Source: Formosimonas limnophila (GTDB lineage Bacteria > Pseudomonadota > Gammaproteobacteria > Burkholderiales > Burkholderiaceae). From it: DNA of 64,000 nucleotides. Both the position numbers and the translations under genes were made by a program. Location of the stretch: the NCBI RefSeq assembly GCF_014652675.1, contig NZ_BMZG01000001.1, positions 124,001 to 188,000 on the forward strand, in the 5' to 3' direction. The notes under the pieces were generated by a model. That model did no database searches. It saw only the letters and a program-made list of their open reading frames with translations, and was not told the origin of the DNA. Positions within the stretch are counted from its first letter, which is position 1; each line of letters begins with the position of its first letter. Below are positions 9,133 to 18,887 of the stretch, in pieces.

Positions 9133-9547
9133 CTTCAGGTGTTGGTTAACCGAATCTTGCCGAGCTTGTTTTTATATTTTCTTGTGACCAACGAGATTGA
9201 CAAAAACTAATAATTTGTTGCTTTATGGTGCTCGCGCAATGTTTTTGTAGGAATTACCTTTATAAACAGAGTAAAACTGTTTGATTTTTAAAGGATTTTG
9301 TCGTAACATTCGTTCCAATCAAAGGTGGTTTTTAGGAATGCTCAACATTATTATTGTCATTCTATCTTCCTTGTTTTTTGCATAAAAAACAAACTTTTAA
9401 ATTCTGTGGAACAATTTTTGGTTTATGAGCTGTATTTCGTTTAGCGATTGAAACGCAATGAGTGAACATAAAAATAGTATTTCCCACTAGTAGTTGTCCC
9501 AATAGCATATTCAATTGGGTCATCAGACTTAAATCATGGAGTACAAC
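9133..9547. other. 415-bp AT-rich intergenic region, nothing recognisable
   Basis: Between greB and the PBP7 gene. It is AT-rich with runs of A and T and short open frames without ribosome binding sites. I see no terminator-grade hairpin, tRNA or conserved motif. It presumably carries the promoter of the downstream endopeptidase gene. Confidence 0.5.
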
Positions 9548-10645
9548 ATGAAATACCTAAATAATAAACTGGCCATTACTTCTGTGGTGTCAGTTCTTGC
9601 GTTGACTTTGGCTTTGCCTGCAACAGCCAAAACCAATAACAAGCCGTCAGCGAAAACACCTGCAGCTGCAGCGAAAAAAGCAGTGGTTAAAACGTCAAAT
9701 AAAGCCGCAGCAGTTAAACCGAAAGAAACAAAAAAAATTGCGGCTAGTAAAACAGCCAAGCCCGTTGCTTCTGCCAAACAAGTGAATGTGGCTAAGGCCA
9801 AACCTGCACCTGTTGTACGCCGCGTTTCTTATGGGCGCCAGTACGGCTTAGATCAAGCATATGATCCATTGAGCTTGCGTGCGAGTGTTGCGCTGGTGGT
9901 TGATCAAAATAGCTGGACAACCGTGTATGACAAAAACTCACATTCACAGTTACCGATTGCGTCTATTACCAAACTCATGACCGCGATGGTTACGCTGGAT
10001 GCAGGTTTGGATATGAGCGAAACCATTACCATTAATGAAGAAGATGCGATGCATTATCGTTCATCACGCCTGGCGACGGGGACGACTTTGACGCGTCGAG
10101 ATGTGCTCTTGTTGGCATTGATGTCTTCGGATAATCGTGCAGCTTACGCGTTGGGTCGTACTTATCCAGGTGGGCTATATGCCTTTATTCAAGCAATGAA
10201 CGCCAAGGCGTCTATGCTTGGTATGAGTGGTGCTCGATTTGTTGACCCAAGCGGCTTGTCTGCCTCTAATCAAGCATCTGCTATGGATCTGGCGAAGATG
10301 GTTAATGCAGCCTCTCAGTACAAAGTGATTCGTCAGCTTTCTACCGCTGAGTCAGCTACTGTTTATACGCCATCTGGCCGCCAATTGGTTTATCATAACA
10401 GCAATCGCCTAATTTCTCGCAACATGGGCTGGAACATTGGACTCCAAAAAACAGGTACATTGACTGCAGCAGGTAAGTGTGTAGTGATTCAAGCCTTTAT
10501 TAATGGCGCGCCAAAAATTATTGTGTTGCTTGATTCTGCCAATGCAAACTCGCGTGTCACTGATGCTCAAGCGATTAAAGACTGGCTCGAAGCAGGTGGT
10601 GCAGGCACCATTTCAAGTGTGCGTCGCACGGCTGAAAATAGCTGA
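9548..10645 (+). CDS. pbpG: D-alanyl-D-alanine endopeptidase (PBP7-like)
   Basis: Periplasmic penicillin-binding protein of the S11 peptidase family that cleaves D-Ala-meso-DAP cross-links in peptidoglycan. Active-site motifs are all present: SITK (Ser139-Lys142), SDN (194-196) and KTG (301-303). A signal peptide (residues 1-27, ending LPATAK) is followed by an unusual Ala/Lys/Pro-rich linker (about 28-90) before the catalytic domain. An in-frame ATG lies at 9536, but the GGAG at 9538-9541 is spaced 6 nt from the ATG at 9548, so I choose the latter (365 residues). A strong terminator follows at 10661. Confidence 0.9.
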   Translation: MKYLNNKLAITSVVSVLALTLALPATAKTNNKPSAKTPAAAAKKAVVKTSNKAAAVKPKETKKIAASKTAKPVASAKQVNVAKAKPAPVVRRVSYGRQYGLDQAYDPLSLRASVALVVDQNSWTTVYDKNSHSQLPIASITKLMTAMVTLDAGLDMSETITINEEDAMHYRSSRLATGTTLTRRDVLLLALMSSDNRAAYALGRTYPGGLYAFIQAMNAKASMLGMSGARFVDPSGLSASNQASAMDLAKMVNAASQYKVIRQLSTAESATVYTPSGRQLVYHNSNRLISRNMGWNIGLQKTGTLTAAGKCVVIQAFINGAPKIIVLLDSANANSRVTDAQAIKDWLEAGGAGTISSVRRTAENS

Positions 10646-10660
10646 TGCATGATGACTTAA

Positions 10661-10692
10661 AGAAAAAGCCTTCCTTGTGAAGGCTTTTTCTT
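10661..10692 (+). terminator. Terminator of pbpG
   Basis: Perfect 13-bp stem, AGAAAAAGCCTTC (10661-10673) with GAAGGCTTTTTCT (10679-10691), loop of 5 nt, T-rich tail. Confidence 0.92.
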
Positions 10693-10769
10693 TCTGCAGT
10701 ATTGGCTCAAAGAGTGAACCACTAAAAAGAAATATCTGTTAGGGCAACACGTCCAACAAACATTAACTC

Positions 10770-13700
10770 ATGAATACAAAAGAATCTCAGAAACAGCACG
10801 ATACGTCACATTCTTCTAAACAGCGCGGTGAGCATCGCCTTAAGGCGCGAGCTCGTCCAGCATCGGATGGCCGAATTAAAGGCACTAAAATAAATCGAGC
10901 TGTTGATTCTGTTGTGGCGGAAAAGTTTAAAGCCAGTATTGAGTTTCCAGAGGCTTTGCCTGTCAGTGCGGAGCGCACCAAAATCTGCGAACTGATTCAA
11001 AATCACCAAGTCATCATCGTTTGTGGTGAGACGGGCTCGGGCAAAACCACGCAGTTACCAAAAATGTGCTTGTCATTGGGGCGTGGCATTGGCGCGGGAG
11101 GGCTTGGCTTAATTGGTCACACGCAGCCACGACGGCTGGCTGCGACGAGCACGGCCAAACGAATTGCTGAAGAGCTCAATACACCACTGGGCGAGGTGGT
11201 GGGTTATAAAATTCGTTTTCAGGACAGGTTGCATGATGGGGCGTCTGTTAAGTTAATGACCGATGGGATTTTGCTGGCCGAGACGCAGACCGATAAACTG
11301 CTGAGTCAGTACGACACCATCATCATTGACGAGGCGCACGAGCGCAGTTTAAACATCGATTTTTTGATGGGCTACATCAAAGAAATTTTGCCTAAGCGGC
11401 CTGATTTAAAGCTCATTATCACTTCCGCGACGATTGATGCGGAGAGGTTCTCCAAACATTTTGCCAATGAGCAAGGTGACGCACCGATTATTAACGTCAG
11501 TGGTCGCACGTATCCAGTCGAAGTGCGCTATCGACCGATTCAGGCGAATGAAAATGACAAAGACCGTGATTTATATGACGGCATTGTTGATGCGGTTGAT
11601 GAGTTGGCGCGTGAAGGTTCAGGCGATGTACTGGTGTTTTTGCCAGGGGAGCGCGAGATTCGCGAGGCGGCTGAGAGCTTGCGAAAGCACCATCCGCCAC
11701 ACGTCGAAATTTTACCGTTGTTTGCTCGACTGACCGCAGCAGAGCAGGAGCGAATTTTTAAACCATCAAATGCTCGACGCATTGTCCTTGCGACGAATGT
11801 GGCAGAGACCTCACTGACAGTGCCTGGGATTCGCTACGTGGTAGATTCAGGTTTGGCGCGGGTGAAACGTTACTCGTACCGTCAAAAAGTTGAGCAACTA
11901 CAAATAGAATCCATCTCAAAAGCGGCGGCGAATCAACGTTCAGGGCGTTGCGGGCGTGTCGCAGCGGGGGTGTGTATTCGCTTGTATGATGAGGCAGAGT
12001 TCATTGCGCGGCCTGATTTTACAGACCCTGAGATTTTGCGCTCATCACTCGCCAGTGTGATTTTGCGCATGAAGGCGTTGGGATTGACATCGATTGAAGA
12101 GTTCCCCTTTGTCCAAGCACCGCTTAATCGGGCGATTGTCGATGGTTATCATTTGTTACAAGAACTCGGTGCGATTGATGACAAATACCGTTTGACGTCG
12201 ATTGGTAATAACATTGCCAAACTACCCATTGATCCGAAAGTTGCCCGCATGATGCTCGCTGCGCGTGATGAAGGCGCTTTGCGCGAAATGCTCATTATTG
12301 CCAGCGCGCTGTCGGTAAAAGATGTGCGCGATCGCCCTGTCGATGTGCGTCCTCAGGCTGACGCTGCACATGCCAAATTCAACGACCCACGCTCTGAGTT
12401 TCTCACCTACCTAAAAATTTGGACGTGGTTTGAAAATGCAGTTGAGCACAAAAAGTCGAATCGCCAGCTTCAGGACAAATGCCGAGAAAATTTCCTCTCG
12501 CCGCTGAGACTTCGTGAGTGGCGCGACGTTCACACGCAGTTATCAAGCATGGTTAAGGAAATGGGGTGGCGCATCAATGAAGTGGAGCCGACGCATGAGC
12601 AACTCCATTGTGCGCTGCTCGCAGGATTGCTCGGTAACATCGGTTACAAAAATGACAAGGTGGATATAGCGGACAAGAATAAAACTGGGCAACGCCAACA
12701 ATACTATCTCGGCGCACGCGGCATTCAGTTTTATCTCTGGCCAGGTTCGAGCGTGTCGAAGAAAAATGCACAGTGGGTCATGGCTGCCGAATTGGTGGAG
12801 ACCTCACGCTTGTTCGCTCGGACGTTGGCAAAAATCGAACCACAGTGGTTAGAGAAGCTCGGTGCACATTTGCTCAAAAAATCGTACTCAGAACCACGAT
12901 GGCGAAAACGCGCAGGACAGGTTCAAGCCGACGAGCGCGCGACATTGTATGGTCTCGTGGTGTACAGCCAACGACCTGTGAATTACTCGCGCATTGATGC
13001 TGTGCATGCACGCGAGATATTCATTCGCGAAGGGGTGGCGACGCATGATTTAGAAGGGCGCTTTCCGTTCATCACGCACAATCGCCAACTCATCGCGCAG
13101 ATTGAAAACATTGAGCATAAATCACGTCGGCAGGATGTGCTGGTTGATGATGAGTTAATCGTCGCATTTTACGATTCGGTGATTCCTGCGGATATCTGTA
13201 ACACACGCGCTTTACAAAAATGGCACGACGAAGTCACTCGTGCGAACCCCAAAATTCTGTACCTTTCACGCGATGAACTCATGCGCCACGAGGCGGCTGG
13301 GGTGACCACGGATGTATTTCCGAAAGTCATGAATGTGTCGGGTGTGGACTGCGCATTGACGTATCACTTTGAGCCGAACTCGCCGCGCGATGGCGTGACG
13401 CTGACGGTTCCGATTGCATTGCTCAATCAGGTTTCTGCGCATCAGTGCGATTGGTTGGTGGCGGGTATGGTTAAACCGAAAGCGCAAGCGTTGCTCAAAT
13501 CATTGCCTCAGAAATTGCGTCGTCACTGTGTACCTTTGCCTGATTATGTCGATGAGTTCATTGAGTGGGCGAATGCTGAGAAAAAATCATCAGATAAGTT
13601 TGTGATTGATGCGTTGATTGAGTTCTATCGTTTGAAAACGCAGCAACTCATCAAAGCCACAGACTTTAAAACAGAGACGTTGCCCGCGCATTCGTTCATG

Positions 13701-14702
13701 AATTTTAAACTTGTCGATGAGTATGGTCGACAGCTTGAGATGAGTCGAAATCTGTCTTTGTTGCGCACGCATTTTGGTGGACAAGCACGCGCATCTTTTC
13801 AAGAAGCTGTGCCGAAAACCGATGTGCGTGAAACGGCGGTACCTGCTATTACAACTTGGGATTTTGGTGTGTTGCCTGAGCTGATGGAGTTGCAAAAAGG
13901 CGATAAAAAATTATATGGTTACCCTGCTTTACAAGCGCATGGTACGCACTGTGAGCTATCTGTGTGGGATGAGGAGTCGGTTGCACAGACGGTGCATGTC
14001 CAAGGTGTGCTGTGTTTGGCGCGTTTACAGCTTGCGGACACGATGAAGCATTTGGAGAAAAATATTCCTGATGCGATCAATATGGGGATGCTGTACACGG
14101 GATTAACCGCTGACAGTTTAGATGCTTTAAAGTCAGACATCGTGCAAGTGGCATTGCAACGTGCGTGTGGTTTGTCGGATGCGTCGCAAACACCGCGCGA
14201 TGCGGAGAGCTTTAATCAAATGGTGGTTCAGGCGAAAACCCGCGTTGGGTTGATTGTTCAAGAGGTCTCGCGTCTGGTGCTGAATATTTTGACTGAGTGG
14301 CAAGCTGCGAGCAAAAAGCTCATGGGCGTTAAGCCGCATGTCAATACGTATCAAGACATTCAGTCGCAAGTCGAAAAACTCACACCGAAACGATTTTTGT
14401 TAAACACACCCTATACGCAATTGGCACATTATCCGCGTTACTTTAAAGCGATTGTATTACGTATGGATAAGCTGAAAAATGATGCCACGCGCGACACTCA
14501 AATCATGCGGGATATGTTGCCTTTGATTCAAAACTGGCAGCGTGCGGTGAATGAGCGACAGGGTGCTTTGGATGATGCACTGGTACAGTTTCGCTGGTTA
14601 TTGGAGGAGTTGCGTGTGGGGTTGTTTGCGCAGGAGCTTCGCACGCCGATGCCTGTGTCGGTCAAACGGCTTTATAAAGTGTGGGAAAGTATGCAGCGGT
14701 GA
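10770..14702 (+). CDS. hrpA: ATP-dependent RNA helicase HrpA
   Basis: DEAH-box RNA helicase of 1310 residues, the full bacterial HrpA length. E. coli HrpA rescues stalled ribosomes and affects mRNA processing. Seen in order: a basic, disordered N-terminus; Walker A GETGSGKTTQLP (86-97); DEAH with DEAHERSLN near residue 190; SAT motif III; QRSGRCGRV motif VI near residue 395; winged-helix/ratchet and OB-fold regions; then the long C-terminal DUF3418-type extension (about residues 700-1300) found only in HrpA. The start ATG has no strong Shine-Dalgarno. azlC begins 24 nt downstream and may be cotranscribed. Confidence 0.95.
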   Translation: MNTKESQKQHDTSHSSKQRGEHRLKARARPASDGRIKGTKINRAVDSVVAEKFKASIEFPEALPVSAERTKICELIQNHQVIIVCGETGSGKTTQLPKMCLSLGRGIGAGGLGLIGHTQPRRLAATSTAKRIAEELNTPLGEVVGYKIRFQDRLHDGASVKLMTDGILLAETQTDKLLSQYDTIIIDEAHERSLNIDFLMGYIKEILPKRPDLKLIITSATIDAERFSKHFANEQGDAPIINVSGRTYPVEVRYRPIQANENDKDRDLYDGIVDAVDELAREGSGDVLVFLPGEREIREAAESLRKHHPPHVEILPLFARLTAAEQERIFKPSNARRIVLATNVAETSLTVPGIRYVVDSGLARVKRYSYRQKVEQLQIESISKAAANQRSGRCGRVAAGVCIRLYDEAEFIARPDFTDPEILRSSLASVILRMKALGLTSIEEFPFVQAPLNRAIVDGYHLLQELGAIDDKYRLTSIGNNIAKLPIDPKVARMMLAARDEGALREMLIIASALSVKDVRDRPVDVRPQADAAHAKFNDPRSEFLTYLKIWTWFENAVEHKKSNRQLQDKCRENFLSPLRLREWRDVHTQLSSMVKEMGWRINEVEPTHEQLHCALLAGLLGNIGYKNDKVDIADKNKTGQRQQYYLGARGIQFYLWPGSSVSKKNAQWVMAAELVETSRLFARTLAKIEPQWLEKLGAHLLKKSYSEPRWRKRAGQVQADERATLYGLVVYSQRPVNYSRIDAVHAREIFIREGVATHDLEGRFPFITHNRQLIAQIENIEHKSRRQDVLVDDELIVAFYDSVIPADICNTRALQKWHDEVTRANPKILYLSRDELMRHEAAGVTTDVFPKVMNVSGVDCALTYHFEPNSPRDGVTLTVPIALLNQVSAHQCDWLVAGMVKPKAQALLKSLPQKLRRHCVPLPDYVDEFIEWANAEKKSSDKFVIDALIEFYRLKTQQLIKATDFKTETLPAHSFMNFKLVDEYGRQLEMSRNLSLLRTHFGGQARASFQEAVPKTDVRETAVPAITTWDFGVLPELMELQKGDKKLYGYPALQAHGTHCELSVWDEESVAQTVHVQGVLCLARLQLADTMKHLEKNIPDAINMGMLYTGLTADSLDALKSDIVQVALQRACGLSDASQTPRDAESFNQMVVQAKTRVGLIVQEVSRLVLNILTEWQAASKKLMGVKPHVNTYQDIQSQVEKLTPKRFLLNTPYTQLAHYPRYFKAIVLRMDKLKNDATRDTQIMRDMLPLIQNWQRAVNERQGALDDALVQFRWLLEELRVGLFAQELRTPMPVSVKRLYKVWESMQR

Positions 14703-14726
14703 GATTGATATTTAAAGGGGAGATGA

Positions 14727-15527
14727 ATGAATAAATTGTGTCGTTTGTTTGGTGTAAAGCTAGATGGTCATGCTCAGAAGCTTGAGTTTGACGCAGCCAT
14801 ACGTGATGGGCTTCAAACCATTAGCAGCACTGTGCCTGCGATGATGATTTGGGCTGTGGTGACTGCGGCTGCGATGATGGGGGCTGGGATGCCGCCGTTG
14901 TATGTGTTGCTGATTAACCTCGTGGTTTATGCGGCGTCTGCTCAGCTGGCGGTGTTGGCGATGTTGATTGCGGGCGCACCGATGGTGATGATTTGGCTGA
15001 CGGCATGTGTGGTGAATTTGCGGTTTGTGATTTTTAGTGCGTCGTTGAAACCCTATTTTCAGCACTTGCCGTTCAAACATCGTTGGTTATATGGTTTTTT
15101 GAATGGTGATATTAATTCGATGTTGTTCAATCATCGTTATCGCAATGAGGTGCCCACACAGGCGTCTGTACAACAAACAGGGTTTTTCTTGGGCATGGCG
15201 TTGACCAATTATTTGGTGTGGCAGGTTGGTACGGTGGCCGGTGTGTTGTTGGCCAGTTTGATTCCAGCCGAGTGGGGGTTGAAATTGGCGGCGGCTCTGA
15301 CATTGCTGGTGTTGGTGATTAAGATTGTTGACCATTGGGCTGCGGTGGTAGGATGCTTGGTGACGGCTTTGGTGGCGTTGTTTTTTCAGTTTTTGCCGTT
15401 TAATCTGTGGATTTTCTTGGCGATTATTGTGGGAGTGGCCGCGGCACTGCTAGTGGAAACCGTTTGGCCGAATGGTTACTTGAATCAAAGCGCCAGATTG
15501 AGAGCGGTGCAGAGGGAGGTCTCATGA
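14727..15527 (+). CDS. azlC: AzlC-type branched-chain amino acid exporter, large subunit
   Basis: Inner-membrane protein of 266 residues belonging to the AzlC family, which with AzlD exports branched-chain amino acids and analogues. The family motif region GMPPLYVLLINLVVYAASAQLAVLAML is seen near residues 53-80, with about seven or eight hydrophobic segments in total. The start is supported by AAAGGGGAG upstream. Its TGA overlaps the azlD ATG in an ATGA arrangement, indicating translational coupling. The substrate is assigned by family only. Confidence 0.88.
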   Translation: MNKLCRLFGVKLDGHAQKLEFDAAIRDGLQTISSTVPAMMIWAVVTAAAMMGAGMPPLYVLLINLVVYAASAQLAVLAMLIAGAPMVMIWLTACVVNLRFVIFSASLKPYFQHLPFKHRWLYGFLNGDINSMLFNHRYRNEVPTQASVQQTGFFLGMALTNYLVWQVGTVAGVLLASLIPAEWGLKLAAALTLLVLVIKIVDHWAAVVGCLVTALVALFFQFLPFNLWIFLAIIVGVAAALLVETVWPNGYLNQSARLRAVQREVS

Positions 15528-15862
15528 CTGGAGCAGCACATTTTTGGATGCTGGCCGCAGTGGCTGGACTTGCGGTAACGACAGTGGTGACTCGGGGATT
15601 CTTTTTATTCACGCCGTCGAGCTTTGTTTTGCCACGCTTGGTGCAACGTGCGCTGAAATACGCACCGACCGCGGCGATTGTGGCGGTGATTACCCCTGAT
15701 ATTTTGATGCAGGGCGGCCAAGTAGATTTGAGTTGGCACAACAAAGCGTTGATTGCCACCTTGGTGGCCAGTGTTGTGTTTGTCTGGCGGCAAAGTTTGT
15801 TGTTGATGATTGCGGTTGGGATGTTGGTTTATACCGTATTGAGGCTGGGATTCGGGTGGTGA
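15524..15862 (+). CDS. azlD: AzlD-type branched-chain amino acid exporter, small subunit
   Basis: Small membrane protein of 112 residues with four hydrophobic segments, matching the AzlD family (TRGFFLF...LVQRALKYAPTAAIVAVITPD). The start ATG at 15524 overlaps the azlC stop (ATGA) and is preceded by AGAGGGAGG. It is the obligate partner of AzlC. In-frame codons upstream of 15524 lie inside azlC and are unlikely to be used. Confidence 0.9.
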   Translation: MTGAAHFWMLAAVAGLAVTTVVTRGFFLFTPSSFVLPRLVQRALKYAPTAAIVAVITPDILMQGGQVDLSWHNKALIATLVASVVFVWRQSLLLMIAVGMLVYTVLRLGFGW

Positions 15863-15980
15863 TTTTGACGAAGTGGTACGCTGCTGGCGCAAAAAGTGTA
15901 TCTGTGAACAGACCAATTTAGTGGCTATAGTGATTGAGAGTTGGCTTTATCACCCATTATCTAATTTTTCGGAGCATTTC

Positions 15981-17294
15981 ATGAGTACTAACTTGGACAA
16001 TCTGTGGATGCCATTCACAGCCAATAAGCAGTTTAAGGCTGCACCACGCCTGCTGGTTTCTGCCAAAGGCATGTATTACACCAGCCATGACAACCGCCAG
16101 ATTCTCGATGGCACAGCAGGTTTGTGGTGTGTGAATGCGGGGCATGGTCGTGAGCAGATTGTCAATGCGATTACTGAGATGGCCAATATACTGGATTATG
16201 CACCGATGTTTCAGATGGGGCACCCCAAAGTATTTGAAGCGGCGACGAAATTGGCAGAAATCACGCCTGAGGGCATGAATAAAGTGTTTTTCACCAATTC
16301 TGGTTCTGAGGCGGTGGATTCGGCCTTAAAAATGGTGTTGACCTATCATCGTGCGAATGGCCAAGCGCAGCGCACAAAATTCATCGGCCGCGAGCGTGGT
16401 TATCATGGTGTGGGTTTTGGCGGCATTTCGGTCGGTGGTATTGGCGGTAATCGTAAGCACTTTTCGGCGAACCTCATGGTGGGTGTTGACCATTTGCCGC
16501 ACACGTTGAGCATTGAGCACGCCGCTTTTAGCCGTGGCGAGCCTGAGTGGGGCGCGCATTTGGCGGATAACTTAGAAAATATTTTGGCATTGCATGATCC
16601 ATCGACGATTGCTGCGGTCATTGTGGAGCCTTTGGCTGGTTCAACGGGGGTGCTGATTCCACCGAAAGGTTACCTCAAACGTTTACGCGAATTGTGTGAT
16701 AAACACGGTCTGTTGTTGATTTTTGACGAAGTGATTACGGGTTTTGGTCGTTTGGGCACGCCATTTGCTGCGCAATATTTTGATGTCATACCTGATGTCA
16801 TGACGTTGGCAAAAGGTTTGAACAACGCGGCGGTACCAATGGGAGCGGTGGTCTGCCGTGATGAAATTTATGAAACGGTAGTGAATGCGGCGCCTGAGAG
16901 CGCGATTGAGTTTTTTCATGGTTATACCTACACAGGTCATCCATTGGCAGCGGCTGCGGCTTGCGCGACACTGGACGTATACCGCGACGAAAAACTATTT
17001 GAGCGTGCAGCCAGTCTGTCGCAGCACTTTGAAAATGAAATCCACAAACTTCGCAGTGCGCCACATGTCAAAGACATCCGTAACCTTGGATTGGTCGGCG
17101 GCGTGGAGCTGAGTTCGCGAGATGGTGCAGTGGGTGCTCGTGCGTATGAGACTTTCCTCAAGTGTTATGAGGCGGGTGTGCTCGTGCGATACACAGGGGA
17201 CATCTTGGCTTTCTCGCCACCACTCATTGTCTCCGAAGATGAAATTACGCGCATTTTCGCCACGGTCGGTGAAGCATTAAAAGCCGTTGCCTAA
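15981..17294 (+). CDS. Class III omega-amino acid:pyruvate aminotransferase
   Basis: PLP-dependent transaminase, 437 residues, of the omega-amino acid (beta-alanine):pyruvate type. The MPFTANKQFKAAPRLL start, the NSGSEAVDSALKMV cofactor loop, IFDEVITGFGR (PLP-contacting Asp) and TLAKGLNN with the Schiff-base Lys are all present. The start ATG at 15981 follows CGGAG at 15970-15974; in-frame codons further upstream lack a ribosome binding site. It is followed 31 nt later by mmsA, and the pair fits conversion of beta-alanine to malonate semialdehyde and then acetyl-CoA. The exact amino donor is inferred from this context. Confidence 0.88.
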   Translation: MSTNLDNLWMPFTANKQFKAAPRLLVSAKGMYYTSHDNRQILDGTAGLWCVNAGHGREQIVNAITEMANILDYAPMFQMGHPKVFEAATKLAEITPEGMNKVFFTNSGSEAVDSALKMVLTYHRANGQAQRTKFIGRERGYHGVGFGGISVGGIGGNRKHFSANLMVGVDHLPHTLSIEHAAFSRGEPEWGAHLADNLENILALHDPSTIAAVIVEPLAGSTGVLIPPKGYLKRLRELCDKHGLLLIFDEVITGFGRLGTPFAAQYFDVIPDVMTLAKGLNNAAVPMGAVVCRDEIYETVVNAAPESAIEFFHGYTYTGHPLAAAAACATLDVYRDEKLFERAASLSQHFENEIHKLRSAPHVKDIRNLGLVGGVELSSRDGAVGARAYETFLKCYEAGVLVRYTGDILAFSPPLIVSEDEITRIFATVGEALKAVA

Positions 17295-17325
17295 CAACAT
17301 CATTAATAGAGACAAAGGAAATGGA

Positions 17326-18822
17326 ATGAATACGATTTTTAACTGGGTCAATAACGCGCCTGCTTCCAGTGATTCAACCCGCCGCAATGAAGTCACGAAT
17401 CCAGCCACAGGCGCTGTCATCAGAGAAGTAGTTTTGTCTTCTGCTGACGATGTGAATCAAGCCGTTGCTGCGGCACAGGCCGCATTCCCAACATGGCGTG
17501 ATACACCGCCCTTGCGTCGCGCGCGCATCATGATGAAGTTTCGTGAATTGCTCGAAATCAATCGCGATAAGCTCGCCGCATTGATTACTGAAGAGCATGG
17601 CAAAACCTTTGACGATGCGCAAGGCTCGGTGACGCGTGGCATCGAGGTGGTTGAGTTTGCACAAGGCATCGCGCACATGCTCAAAGGCGAGATTGCTGAA
17701 AATGTCGGTACGGGTGTGGATTCGCACTCGTTGCATCAGCCGCTCGGGGTTTGTGCTGGCATTACACCGTTTAACTTTCCTGCCATGGTACCGTTGTGGA
17801 TGTTTCCGATGGCGATTGCGTGCGGTAATACCTTTGTACTCAAACCTTCTGAAAAAGTACCGTCTTGCTCAATGTTACTCGCTCAGTTGGCCAAAGAGGC
17901 AGGCTTGCCTGACGGCGTTTTGAATATTGTCAATGGTGATAAAGAGGTGGTGGATGCGCTGCTCACGCATGATGATGTGAAAGCCGTGTCGTTTGTTGGC
18001 TCAACACCGATTGCTAAATATATTTATCAAACAGCCGCAGAACACGGTAAACGTGTGCAGGCTTTAGGCGGTGCAAAAAATCACGGTGTGGTCATGCCTG
18101 ATTGTGATTTGGAGTTCACCGTTAATGCGCTCATGGGCGCAGCGTATGGCTCAGCAGGTGAGCGTTGTATGGCAATTTCAGTGGCGGTTGCCGTCGGTGA
18201 TGTCGCTGATGTGTTAGTTGCGAAGTTGGCAGAAAAAGCGGCTGCACTCAAAATCAACAATGGCATGGTCACAGGTACCGAAATGGGTCCAGTCATCTCC
18301 GCGGCTCACCGAGACAAAGTGATTGGTTACATTAATGCGGGTCAAAACGAAGGTGCGACGCTCGTCGTCGATGGTCGTGGTGTATCGGTTGATGGTCATG
18401 AGAACGGCTTTTTCGTCGGTGGCACGTTGTTTGATCACGTCACGCCTGAGATGACGATTTATAAAGAGGAAATTTTCGGCCCTGTTCTGTGCGTGGTTCG
18501 TGTGGCGACATTGGAGGATGCGATTGCACTGATTAACCGCAACATGTACGCCAACGGTACAGCTGTTTTCACCAGTAATGGCGCGGTGGCGCGACGTTTT
18601 GAAAACGCGATTGAGGTCGGTATGGTGGGTGTGAATGTGCCTATCCCAGTACCTATTTCGTTCTTCTCTTTTGGTGGCTGGCGCAATTCGCTGTTTGGTG
18701 ACCAACACATCTATGGGCCCGAGGCGATTCGCTTTTATACCCGTAGCAAAGTCATCACGCGTCGTTGGCCTGAATCAGGCATGGCTCATGCCAACTCATT
18801 CGTGATGCCGACGTTGGGCTGA
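17326..18822 (+). CDS. mmsA: CoA-acylating (methyl)malonate-semialdehyde dehydrogenase
   Basis: Aldehyde dehydrogenase of 498 residues that oxidises malonate or methylmalonate semialdehyde to acetyl-CoA or propionyl-CoA with NAD+ and CoA. MmsA hallmarks are visible: GVCAGITPFNFPAMVPLWMF, VGSTPIAKYIY, GSAGERCMAIS with the catalytic cysteine, IPVPISFFSFGGWRNSLFGD, and the KVITRRWP C-terminal block. The ATG at 17326 is preceded by ACAAAGGAA. It forms an operon with the aminotransferase upstream and ends at a strong bidirectional terminator. Confidence 0.93.
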   Translation: MNTIFNWVNNAPASSDSTRRNEVTNPATGAVIREVVLSSADDVNQAVAAAQAAFPTWRDTPPLRRARIMMKFRELLEINRDKLAALITEEHGKTFDDAQGSVTRGIEVVEFAQGIAHMLKGEIAENVGTGVDSHSLHQPLGVCAGITPFNFPAMVPLWMFPMAIACGNTFVLKPSEKVPSCSMLLAQLAKEAGLPDGVLNIVNGDKEVVDALLTHDDVKAVSFVGSTPIAKYIYQTAAEHGKRVQALGGAKNHGVVMPDCDLEFTVNALMGAAYGSAGERCMAISVAVAVGDVADVLVAKLAEKAAALKINNGMVTGTEMGPVISAAHRDKVIGYINAGQNEGATLVVDGRGVSVDGHENGFFVGGTLFDHVTPEMTIYKEEIFGPVLCVVRVATLEDAIALINRNMYANGTAVFTSNGAVARRFENAIEVGMVGVNVPIPVPISFFSFGGWRNSLFGDQHIYGPEAIRFYTRSKVITRRWPESGMAHANSFVMPTLG

Positions 18823-18827
18823 TTGAT

Positions 18828-18862
18828 AAAAAACCGCTTGTGTTGATACAAGCGGTTTTTTA
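18828..18862. terminator. Bidirectional terminator between mmsA and upp
   Basis: A-run, ACCGCTTGT / ACAAGCGGT stem with a 6-nt loop and T-run. It lies between two convergent genes. Confidence 0.92.
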
Positions 18863-18887
18863 TGGGTGTTAACCATCGTTGTGTCTT

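Noticed and set aside
9133-9547. Possible small RNA or tRNA in the greB-pbpG gap
   Set aside because: No cloverleaf, no terminator hairpin and no promoter-terminator pair could be identified.
14760-15335. Antisense frames rich in His, Arg and Gln opposite azlC
   Set aside because: Typical reverse-strand shadow of hydrophobic membrane-protein codons; no start signal or domain.
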